The notes under the pieces are model-generated. The model ran no database searches. It saw only the letters and a list, made by a program, of their open reading frames with translations, and was not told the origin of the DNA. DNA of 23,150 nucleotides from positions 239,313-262,462 of the forward strand of contig CAMPET010000068.1 of assembly GCA_946803715.1 (NCBI GenBank), given 5' to 3'. Made by a program: the position numbers and the translations under genes. Source of the DNA: Beroe ovata (taxonomy: Eukaryota > Ctenophora > Nuda > Beroida > Beroidae). Below are positions 9,016-17,751 of the stretch, piece after piece (position 1 is the first letter of the stretch; every line of letters begins with the position of its first letter).

Positions 9016-12000
9016 TCATATGACAGCTAGAGTAACAATGTTCCTCTTATCGAACATGGGCGTCACGAGGGACCAGGAGTCCAGGACTGGATCGTAGCAT
9101 TCCACCGCCTCCAGCTTCGTCGTGTCTGTTTTCCCGCCGACCGCATAGAGGCGCCCGTTGAGCGCCCCCAACCCATGACCATCTCGTGATACGGTGAGAG
9201 GCTCCACGAGTGACCACGTGTTAGTTCGCGGCTCATAGCACTCCACGGTGGCTAGTTTGTTCTGCCCACACCGCCCTCCCACCACATACAGAGAGGTGTT
9301 GAGGACTGCCACGCCGCATAGAGTGCGGGCGTGGTTCATAGGGTATATACTATGCCAATCACCCACCCTGGGGTCATACCTCTCGACTGAGGCCAGATCA
9401 CTGTGCCCGTCGTAGCCGCCCACAGCGTGCAGGCCGCCGTTCAGCACACCAAGCCCCACCCCGGAGCGGGGAAATGACATCTTGTTCACGTATTTCCAGC
9501 AGTCAAGAGTGGCGTCATAACACTCGACAGAGGCGTGCCGCTCTTTGGAGTCACGCCCGCCCACCGCATAGAGCCACCCATTGAGCTCACCCAGCGCCAC
9601 CCCAAATCTCTGATCCAACATGGGCGCCGCTTTACACCACTCCATTGTGCGCGGGTTGAAACACTCCACAGACGCGAGATGGAAACAGGAATCGTGACCG
9701 CCCGCAACGTACAGTAGCCCCTCCAACCGCGCACTCCCAGGACCGTACCTCTGACACTCCATCATTGGGAGTTCCCTGACGAGTTAGAGGGGGTTAGANT
9801 TAGATTGGGAGATGGGGAGGAGAGTTAGAGGGGGTTAGATGGGGAGGAGAGTTAGAGGAGATGGGGGACTGGGGGAGGAGAGATGGGGATGAGAGTGGGG
9901 ATAGTGAATGTTATGGTAAGGGGGTTAGGAGGGGATCCGTTATCGTGAAGTTGGGGAGTGGGACCTTGCGAGTGAGGAGACTTTCCTGTCAATAACAAGG
10001 GGTGACAATGACAGTCACCCCTTGTGATTGACAGGAGTGTCTCCACTCCCCCTACCTCCAGACATCAGTATTCGCGTCGTACATCTCCCCTGTCCGTAAG
10101 ACAGTCCGGTGATAACCCCCGAACACGTACAACCCCTCGGAATCGTACGCGTGTCGTGGCACCGACTGTGACGTCACAAGATCGGCGATGCTGTGCTCCG
10201 GTAAGATGTGGTGGTTCTTGGCGGCCTCCACCATCGCCCTACAACCCTCGTTCTCTGATATTAGCTCCTCCTGTTTCAAAATAAGTCGAGTTGGGGTCGG
10301 GGGAAAGCATTTAGGATTAGGGGCTCACTCAGGCGCAAGGTTGTCGTTCGACAAAAGCTACGGATCACGTGAAAAGGAGCGTGATCTAAAAACACAATCA
10401 GTTACACCGGAAACAACATCAATGATCCATCTGGAGCTCACCTTTTCAATGTGATCCACCAGATATTTGGAGGATATGAGAGGCAGTCTGACAGCTGTCA
10501 GTAGTTCTGACAGGAAGTGTCCCCTGTTGGGTACATCGTGTCTTATCCATGTCATGACACCTTCGTATACCTGGGTGTATCGGAATTATCGATTAATAGG
10601 CAGCTCCTAAATAGAGCGATAGCACTTTACAGTCGAATCGATTCTTGCAAACTCTTTCCAATCATTGGAAAACGCCAAACTAATTATTCACAGCTGATAT
10701 ATACCTTCGACTCGACAAGGACGTTCAGCTCGTTACTGGACGCGAGTTGCAGAACTCTGTTCTTATCCAGGGTAAGAAACTCCTCAGACTGACACAACTC
10801 GACAAAGTGCCGCTTTGCAAAGTCGTCTGCCGCCCGGAGCAGATCGACAAATCCGTATCTGTCCGCGTAGTTGTAAATACCGATACAGTTGTAGGGCGTC
10901 AGTTCGCGCTTGATAAAGTCAGTACAGATCTCCTGTACCTTGTCAAATTGGAGTAGACCAGCTGCCGCTAGCAGGACCTAAACAGAGGAATGAGGTGAGG
11001 TTAAGGAGAGGTTAAACAGAGGAATGAGGTGAGGTTAAGGAGAGGTTAAACAGAGGAATGAGGAGAGGTTAAGGAGAGAAAAGAGTGACATGGGAAAGGA
11101 GTTGAATTGAAAATGTGATATGGGAAAGGAGTTAGGGGGGTGTGATAGAGACCTGCACATTGTCCTTCCTTATCTCAATCTGTGAGGTATATGCGTAGTT
11201 CACTAGGTTCTGCATGGTCTGAGAGTCCACGTTCTTAATCTCGATCTGAGAATACAGCAGCTATAACAGTAAGTAGGTCGTAGCTTAGTAGGTACACTAC
11301 CTAGCTTAGTAAGTACAGTTATAATTGGCAACACTATCATGGTGAAAAATGGCAACGGAAGGAGCCATTCGTTATAGATTATGCTCAGAGAGGTGTACAC
11401 TACACAGAGTATTATAACAGTGCTACTTCACGATTCTAACTTCTCATGTGTTGAAATTGCGTGGGCTAGATGCGCCTGAACTCCGACAAACACAGTCGAA
11501 AACACATTTACCTTCTTTGATGTACTCTCATGGAGCTTGTTGGTGAACATCGCGTAGAAGTAAGAGCTTGAGGCTGCCAGAACCAGTCTGTGAGCTGATA
11601 TGTCACACTCCTGTAAAGTGAGTCTGTTCACTGAATATCAGGTATACTATAGCGTAACCGAGTTGGGTATATAGGTAGAGCTATGAGCACATGTTCTCAA
11701 GCGAAAACGCCGTGGATTCAGTCCACAGTTGAAACAAAGAAACAACTGGGAATGGTAAACCCACCTCGACAGCAATAAGTACGTCACAGAATGCTCGCTT
11801 CTTGCGAAGTTCATCCATTGCTTGTAGCGCTAGTGTAGAGTGTCCCGGGTCATTTACAATGAGTGGCATGGCCTCATGGGCCTCCTCCTGAACTTGCTCC
11901 TTCATAATCTTGCCCTTCTTCTTGTGTTTCTTCCGTTCAGCTGACCTTGATCTGGTGGTGTCAGCAGCTGTTCTGGAGGTACTGGCGTCACTTGCTCTGC

Positions 12001-12229
12001 CAGTGGTGTCAACAGGTCGGGAGTTTTTGTCAGCTGTTCTGAGATTTGTGTCAGCAGACACAGGTCTCGCAGTGGTGTCACCAGCTGTAGAGGAAACTGG
12101 TCTGGTGTCAGTGGTGGCAGGACGAGTGGAACTAGTTGCTGCTCTAGAGGTGGTGTCAGGTCGTGGAGTACTCCTGCGAGCAGTATCTGGAGATCTGGTG
12201 TCAGGTCGCGATGAAATGTGATCCTCCAT
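9016..12229 (-). CDS. Kelch-like (BTB-BACK-Kelch) protein, probable Cullin3 substrate adaptor
   Basis: Seven exons on the minus strand: 11765-12229, 11512-11610, 11153-11245, 10705-10977, 10442-10570, 10056-10270 and 9016-9775. All introns are GT-AG and phases match, giving 677 residues. Residues 1 to about 115 are a low-complexity tail rich in Asp, Thr, Arg, Ser and Pro (repeats like RPDTTSRA, GDTTARP, VDTTGRA), ending in a basic patch (KKHKKKGK). Residues about 130-229 form the BTB domain (HSTLALQAMDELRKKRAFCDV, AHRLVLAASSSYF). Residues about 234-335 form the BACK domain. From about 400 to the end there are six kelch blades, each with a GG and a downstream YD/W pattern (LYVFGGY, LYVAGGH, LYAVGGR, LHAVGGY, LYVVGGR, LYAVGGK). 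The family pairs BTB-BACK with Cullin3 and uses the propeller to hold the substrate. The long repetitive N-terminal tail is unusual for the family. The nearest named KLHL member cannot be told by eye. Confidence 0.93.
9777..9930. repeat. Purine-rich GAGTTAGAGGGGG/GGTTAGATGGGGA tandem repeat in Kelch-like intron 6
   Basis: Variants of GAGTTAGAGG and GGTTAGAT repeat irregularly from the 3' splice site of exon 7 outward, with an N at 9799. On the gene strand this is a pyrimidine-rich tract carrying several CTAAC motifs, which match the branch-point consensus YURAY. The 18 bp just left of the N recur about 40 bp to its right, so the unit count is uncertain. Confidence 0.7.
9984..10036. repeat. 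Inverted repeat with 23-bp arms in Kelch-like intron 6
   Basis: The left arm at 9984-10006 and the right arm at 10014-10036 pair with a single mismatch around a 7-nt loop (AATGACA). Key arm sequence is CAAGGGGTGAC facing GTCACCCCTTG. It lies 20 bp from the 5' splice site of the intron on the gene strand, so an RNA hairpin would form right next to the donor of exon 6. Confidence 0.8.
10980..11079. repeat. 34-bp tandem repeat, three copies, abutting Kelch-like exon 4
   Basis: Units beginning AAACAGAGGAATGAGG start at 10980, 11014 and 11048, exactly 34 bp apart; the third differs near its middle. The first unit directly adjoins the AG acceptor at 10978-10979. On the gene strand each unit contains CTTAAC (a YURAY branch-point match) and the pyrimidine-rich CTCATTCCTCTGTTT. 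Confidence 0.85.
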
Positions 12230-12842
12230 CTTTCTTGTGAATCGTCATGTTAGCGCTATTACAAATAGAGAAAAGGGAATAGAGGACCTAGGTATAGGGG
12301 ACCTAGGTATAGGGGGCTAGACAGGGTTCTGTACAATACACTACTATACGAAGGAGAAATGCAAAGTGGCTGCTATTCGCCACTTGCCTAGATTGAATCC
12401 AGGGCGTTTTATGATACAGAATAATCTCAAGATAAAACAACACTACAATGTTACCATTAATCCCTAATGGGAAAACATTATGTTCGGCCAGCGAATCACA
12501 ATACGGCTAAATTAGTACAACTCTACAAGAATGAGTGAGTGCCACACTAAAACAAAACTGAATCATTATCATAGCAATGAATGTCCCACAGTTAACAGTG
12601 TTTACTAAACACACTATGCCCACAACAACAACAACAACTTGTTTGATCACAGTACACACAAGCTCTCGTATAACACGGTGTTACTACACACACACACACA
12701 CACACGCACACACACACACACACCTATATTATAAAGTAAACCACACAATGCTCATCACTAGTGGACCTTATGTGAGTTTTTATAGTGGGTCACCTGTTCC
12801 CGTATCATATAATGCGGTACCTATAACATCATGTGCACTTTC

Positions 12843-12873
<31 letters not shown>

Positions 12874-13571
12874 TATGCATAATGACGCAATGTAGGGTGG
12901 GGTGGGGCAATCGTGGACAGAGGCTNACACACACACACACACACACCTATATTATAAAGTAAACCACACAATGCTCATCACTAGTAGACCTTATGTGAGT
13001 TTTTATAGTGGGTCACCTGTTCCCGTATCATATAATGCGGTATAACATCATGTGCACTTTCTTTGTGTGTGTGTGTGCTATGCATAATGACGCAATGTAT
13101 CTGACAAACAGACATTTCTACAAACACAAACAAACGTCTCACAAACAGGCTACAAACAAACAAAGACTCATACAAACATACGCCAACTGAAGGAACGTTA
13201 CATACAATCTCATTGGAACGGCAAATAGTGACAACTGATTTGACAGCAAGTGCCTGAATTCCACTGTGTAACTACACGATTCAGAAATCAGAATCAATGA
13301 ATAACGGAGTCAAATGATGCTAGCTTAGCGAGCTGTAAGCCAGTAATTCAGCCTTATATAGAAATCGTTGAACATGGGAAACGTTCCAACTAAAATCTGG
13401 GAATTTGAATGGGTAGGGGAAGGGGAGGGGGAAAGATGTTATATCAAGCCAGGGTACCACGTTAACATACTGTAACACACAGTCACATAGGTACTGACGA
13501 TGTAACATGTTGACACTTAATTCGCTTTGCGTTAACAGTGACAGATAACAACATGATAGCACGGATGCGCC
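12230..13571. other. Intergenic region between the Kelch-like start and the bublin-like stop
   Basis: About 1.3 kb without a believable gene. It contains a 15-bp direct duplication of ACCTAGGTATAGGGG (12286-12315), a small hairpin with arms AAGTGGC and GCCACTT near 12365-12386, and the large microsatellite-flanked duplication listed separately. The Kelch-like promoter should lie just above 12229; no TATA box stands out. Confidence 0.5.
12685..13099. repeat. Tandem duplication of a (CA)n-unique-(TG)n block, interrupted by an N
   Basis: A block starting in a CA run, followed by CCTATATTATAAAGTAAACC and about 100 bp of unique sequence, then a TG run and TGCTATGCATAATGACGC, occurs twice (about 12685-12894 and 12927-13099, offset about 221 bp). 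The copies differ by one substitution (ACTAGTGG versus ACTAGTAG), a 4-bp deletion near GCGGTA, and TG run length. A single N at 12926 marks the start of the second copy. The low divergence together with the N fits two haplotypes placed side by side as well as it fits a real duplication. Confidence 0.85.
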
Positions 13572-14401
13572 CTATGATCCCGAGTTCTGAGTACCACTAT
13601 CATGGTCAGGGGATTGTGTCTTGTAGAACTCCTCAATGAACTCCCTGACCCGCTCAGTGAGGTTGTCACTCTGCTCCGCGACTCTATCCAGGTACTCCTC
13701 AATTCTGTCCATGTCCTCCATGATCAGCCTTATCTCTTCCTCCTCCTCCTGCCCTGCGAACAGTGGTGTCAAGAGAGAGTGGTGTCAAGAGAAAATGGTG
13801 TCAAAAGAAAATGGTGTCTAGAGGAAGTGGTGTCAAGAGAAGAGGGTGTCAAGAGAAGAGGGTGTCTAGAGAAAAGGGTGTCCAGAGAAAGTGGTGTCAA
13901 AAGAAAATGGTGTCAGGAGGAAGTGATGTAAAGAGAAAGTGGTGTCAAGAGAAAAGGGTGTCCAGAGAAAGTGGTGTCAAGAGAAAGTGGTGTCAAGAGA
14001 AAAGGGTGTCCAGAGAAAGTGATGTCAAGAGAAAGTGGTGTCAGGAAGATGGAGTGTCAAGAAAAAGTGGTGTCAGGGGGAAGTGCTATCAAGAGGAAGT
14101 GATGTTAAGAGAACGTGGTGTCAATAGAAAGTGGTGCAGTGTAAGGAGGATGAATGCTGTCAATGAAACTGGGGGGAACTAAAGTGGTGTCAGGTGGAAA
14201 TGTGCTTTTAAGTACCTAAACTGATATCAGCAATAAATATGATGTCAAGAAAACTGGTGTCAGTGAAAGTGTTGTCAGGAGAACGCAAAGAAATAGTAAC
14301 TTACCTGCATTTTCGTCGTGTACTTCATCACTTGCATTAGATATATCGGGATGTTCATTCAAGTGTAAGTCATCTCTGCCACTATTCTCCCCATCTACCA
14401 T
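13572..14401 (-). CDS. Small acidic coiled-coil protein, probable bublin (BBLN, UPF0184) homologue
   Basis: Two exons, 14305-14401 and 13572-13753, join in phase 1 to give 92 residues; the donor is a good GTAAGT. The N-terminal third is acidic and disordered (ending in a run of five Glu after the junction). Residues about 38-77 form a heptad-like helix (IMEDMDRIEEYLDRVAEQSD then NLTERVREFIEEF), and a short polar tail follows. Size, acidic start and the pattern with DN/ND-L in the helix resemble the UPF0184 family, whose vertebrate member (C9orf16, bublin) is linked to intermediate-filament organisation. That match is recalled by pattern, not computed, so another small coiled-coil family is possible. 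The intron is almost filled by a 16-bp minisatellite. Confidence 0.7.
13763..14280. repeat. 16-bp GGTGTCAAGAGAAAGT minisatellite in the bublin-like intron
   Basis: GGTGTC (or a close variant) falls at 13765 and then every 16 bp without a single insertion or deletion up to 14133, i.e. 24 units. Degenerate units follow to about 14280 with 15-bp spacing. Substitutions are scattered through the units, so the array is old, yet the register is kept. It begins 9 bp from the 3' splice site. On the gene strand each typical unit reads TCTCTTGACACC, with TTGAC matching the branch-point consensus YURAY. Confidence 0.95.
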
Positions 14402-14799
14402 GCTAGGGTATCGGAATACCTAGGATCACAGAACCATAGATAAAGTTCGATGTTTGAAATAAGTCAAATCTTTGTAAGGTCAACGAAGTGTAAGATGGAT
14501 GAATTCGAAAATAAGAAAATAATAAATTGTTACAAAGTCAAAGTACAGTGTCTATGTATGATAAATTCTCTATTAAAACATCAACAAAAACAAAAGTTGG
14601 TACAATTCAAACTGTTAATTATCTATCTAAGTGTTTCTGGAGCTGTGAGGCAGTTATTATAAAAGATAAGTTCTAATCCAAATTAATGTTTGCACGCGTC
14701 ACATGATTAATTCCTAGGTGAGTAAAAACTATACATACGGCCTATGAATGTAATTGTAAGAAGTAAATAAAATCAGAGTCAGAATAATTAACTAATTGT
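14402..14799. other. Short AT-rich gap between bublin-like start and DHHC stop
   Basis: About 400 bp, AT-rich, with no conserved reading frame. It must contain the 3' UTR of the DHHC gene and the promoter (or other 5' signal) of the bublin-like gene. An AATAAA is present near 14766 but on the plus strand, the wrong strand for both neighbours. Confidence 0.5.
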
Positions 14800-16463
14800 T
14801 CATGCCATAGATCCAGCTTTCTTTGGGAGTTTGGGGAACGAAAAGTTGATAGTTCTTTTCCTTGATAAGCAGTGAGAAGTTAAGAGCCTTATAGCAGTAT
14901 AGAGAGGAGGGACAAGGAAGTAAATTGGGTGCTTCCTCTTCGAGATTAGTAAAACATGAAGCCTTGATCGGGTGTTGGTGAGGTTACTCAGTGACATTTG
15001 ACTGAAAAGTGTCTTCGACGCTTTGACGAATCCGTTGTTCAGGCTGTCAACAAAACACGCCATTCCCGACGTCGAAGAGAGAAGAGCTACGGAGTTGAAG
15101 ATGTTGAGAAGTGAGGCCCCGAAAAGGTTGATAACAATGACCAAACTCAGGATACTTGCTGTGCTGAGCTGAGCGGGGGAATATATGGGGTGTGAGAGGA
15201 AGGTTTAGACTAAACACACAAATATTAATTTCCCCTATAATTCAAATACTTTGTTATCAATGAATTTCTTATACTAATAAAGGCGTTGTTCAATCTATCA
15301 CAGCAGTTTACTTGAGTTGAGAATCAGAACTTACCTCAGCGCAAGAGTAGCTCCTGTTTTCTAGGTAACTAACATGACAATGCCAGAATGGGGGAAAGCT
15401 CAGGTAGGCAGCGTACCACATTCCCATGTAAAAATAAACCTGTAGAATGTCAATGTCAGCAATTCATGTCAAGAACAAATTTTCCAGCTCCAGAGGGAGG
15501 ATGAACAGCTTCAGGGAAATTAAACACGTACAGGGAAAGTGCATGGCAAGTACGGACTAGAAGAAATGAAATGAACAAGGTATCCCTTTACCATGAAGGG
15601 GTAGAAGAAGTGGAAGTTGTTGAGACCCACACAGCCCATGACAAAGGGACAATGATGATCCATGTAAAGGACACACTGCTGGCACACTGAGCAGTGATGA
15701 GTTGTTTCTGCCTTGACACATTTACATTCAAGGCAAATCTGAAATAAAATCACAACTGAAATGCAATGTATAGGACTATAGATATCAAAATTTTGAAAGG
15801 GTACGAATAAACCACAAACATAAACCATGCATCATAGGTCTGAGAAAGCAGACAGAAGCATACCTTTTCCTTAGGGATACAACTTTCTATAGATATTGAC
15901 ATGGCGTTGTCGGGAGTCATGGTCATTCTAGGAGGATTACCTGAAGAAAAATAGACAATAGTGAATAGTGATAGAACTGATGCAGTGAGTTTTAGGTTAA
16001 GTCATGCAAGAATCAGATTATTTGATTATTTTATTTATTTTTTCTTACCGGCTTTAGTAAATGCGCAGCATATATAGTTACACAGGGCATTCAGGTATAG
16101 GAACCAGAACAGAGTTTTGTGCAAAAACTCAGAGTTGTTAGGTTCAGTACATGTCACGTGGGCAGGTAGGAAGTACCAGAAGTACATATGAAACACAGAT
16201 GTGAACACGAAACTGAAATGGAGTCGTTACTAGTGCAATACTACAGATAAACCATAGACAAGTTACTAAGTAATCAGGTGGCCAATACAGTATGCAATTT
16301 TTTACCACATAATGAAGACTACAATTGTGTCCAGAACTGGTCCTACAATTCGCTTTGGTGCGATATCTGGTGCTATGGATCGCAGTAGGTCACAAAGAAG
16401 TGGCAGTTGAAGAAGTCCAACGAGAATAATGATGATTCCAACGAGCCATACCAATCCACTCAT
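14800..16463 (-). CDS. DHHC-type protein S-acyltransferase (palmitoyltransferase)
   Basis: Six exons on the minus strand: 16306-16463, 16049-16212, 15864-15940, 15592-15738, 15335-15439 and 14800-15168. Splice sites are GT-AG and phases fit, giving 339 residues if the start is the ATG at 16463. The enzyme transfers palmitate to cysteines of membrane proteins. Residues 134-182 are the cysteine-rich zinc domain with CLECKC, HHCSVC and the catalytic DHHC at 160-163 (YMDHHCPF). Membrane helices flank it: two before (VVFIMCFVFTSVFHMYFW and FLHKTLFWFLYLNALC, then NPP) and two after. An extra hydrophobic stretch (WLVGIIIILVGLLQLPLL) lies at the very N-terminus, giving five hydrophobic segments. The usual TTxE motif after the last helix is degenerate (SSTSGM). 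The frame runs upstream of 16463 without an ATG, and TACTGCAG at about 16534 could be an acceptor, so a further 5' exon is possible. The DHHC subfamily is unclear. Confidence 0.88.
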
Positions 16464-16706
16464 GACGCCTCCTACACCGTAGGTTATGTAAGCCAGACAG
16501 ATTATTACCGAAGGATGAAGATAACAAAATGCTGCAGTATCAAAGTAAATTCGCACTTATTGATTGAAAGATAACATGTCAAATTGTCAAGTCAAACATC
16601 TAAAATTGAGGCATTATATGTACATCTGTTATGAAAACATGAAGCAAGTGAAAAAGCTGTTCAACATCAATAAGATACATCCCACGGACAATTCCATGAA
16701 TGTGGC

Positions 16707-17517
16707 TCAGACTAGGGGGTAGTCAGAATCACCTTTTTTGAACTTTTTGCTTACTTCCTGCAAACCATACTCAATGTTGTACGTATCTGTCCTAATCTCT
16801 CCTGGTTTATACTTTCTATTCAAATCTTCTGGTCTCGGTGCATCTGACCGCCTTAACTTCCATATCGTTTTTTCAATTGTCCTTTGTTCAGTTTTTATGA
16901 GCTTATGTTCCAGAGGTGATAACTTAACTCCTGTTGCTGACTTATCTGCCTCTTTTGCACTCACAAGGGAGAAGAATACCTTTTCTTCCTCCTGAAAACA
17001 GTTTCAGCTTAAGTTCCATCTGACTGTAACCATGGATCATGCTTCCTCATTTTGAATACTCATCCAAACCTCATTAAGATAAGGGGGGGTATTACAAAGG
17101 AGTTTCTCGTTTTCCCTAGCTACTTGAGACAGTTCCATTTCTCGTCTGACATCCCAGGGAGTTTTCATCTGAATTACTTTTCTGACAGCCCTGATGAAGA
17201 ATGCAGTAAACAAGATTGATAATAAGTAGACTCTTGCTGCACTGTTATTAAAAACGTCAATAATCACATGATTTTGGAGAGCTCCTGACTTAAAGTTAAT
17301 CGTATCACTTAAAGTTTTACACTTGCTCTCTAAACCAAGAACGAAGCAATGCTTACCCTTTGTGGATATCTGGACCACTCCTGAACTTTGGCACCTTAGG
17401 TACTAACTCAACACCTTTCGTGTGAGTTAACACTCCTTGTATGCCCAATGGATTTTGATAATTTTTAGGGGTCCTGAGCTGTCCTTTTCTCTTCAATAAA
17501 ACAGCAGTAAGTCTCAT
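16707..17517 (-). CDS. Unrecognised small single-helix membrane protein, possibly mitochondrial
   Basis: Three exons: 17357-17517, 17070-17241 and 16707-16991, joined at phases 2 and 0 to give 205 residues. Donors are GTAAGC (strong) and GTTTGG (weak). The first exon is basic with few acids (MRLTAVLLKRKGQLRT), which suits a mitochondrial targeting sequence or a cytosolic or matrix tail. A single hydrophobic helix (ARVYLLSILFTAFFIRAV) spans residues about 56-73, right after the first junction. The remainder is charged and helical, ending SKKFKKGDSDYPLV. The last exon contains no methionine, so it must be spliced to upstream sequence. If the second intron is retained, the frame instead runs 11 codons further to a TGA at 17037-17039, giving 121 residues. 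I do not recognise the family and give no function. It lies 243 bp upstream of the DHHC start and 234 bp downstream of the TATDN1 stop. Confidence 0.7.
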
Positions 17518-17739
17518 GCTTGAATAAAACTTATGTATGATACCAAGTTACATAGATTTTGATACAGAATCATCATTCTGCCATATATTGTCTCCTAATT
17601 ACCTAAAACTACATCCTATTTGAAAAGATGATAGAACTGAAAGAAATTTCAACCTATTGGCTATTTGATCAAATTAACCTATTTCACATTATGGAATATA
17701 AACACATCTGAGTAGAATATATGAAAATCTGGGAGAAGC

Positions 17740-17745
17740 TTTAAT
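17740..17745 (-). terminator. Candidate polyadenylation signal ATTAAA for TATDN1
   Basis: The minus strand reads ATTAAA 6 bp after the TGA stop. It is a common variant of AATAAA, but the distance would give an extremely short 3' UTR. Confidence 0.35.
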
Positions 17746-17751
17746 CATTAT

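Noticed and set aside
11910-12221. Plus-strand open frame of 103 codons opposite the Kelch-like first exon
   Set aside because: It is the antisense of a GC-rich repetitive coding exon; its hydrophobic composition follows from the Asp/Thr/Arg codons on the real strand.
13763-14182. Long plus-strand open frame (139 codons) with a 16-residue repeat pattern such as VSRESGVKRKWCQ
   Set aside because: It is produced by reading the 16-bp intronic minisatellite through three frames in turn; the unit has no stop in any frame. It lies inside an intron of a supported gene and has no independent support.
13763-14280. CRISPR-like array
   Set aside because: Units are 16 bp with no distinct spacers, and the host genes are animal nuclear genes with introns.
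16464-16556. Upstream in-frame extension of the DHHC gene
   Set aside because: It would begin at GTG right after a stop codon. It is coding only if TACTGCAG near 16534 is a real acceptor for an unseen 5' exon.
17287-17378. Alternative exon 2 of the small membrane protein using the acceptor at about 17288
   Set aside because: Joining the strong GTAAGC donor to that acceptor breaks the frame; the acceptor at 17242 keeps it and has a better pyrimidine tract.
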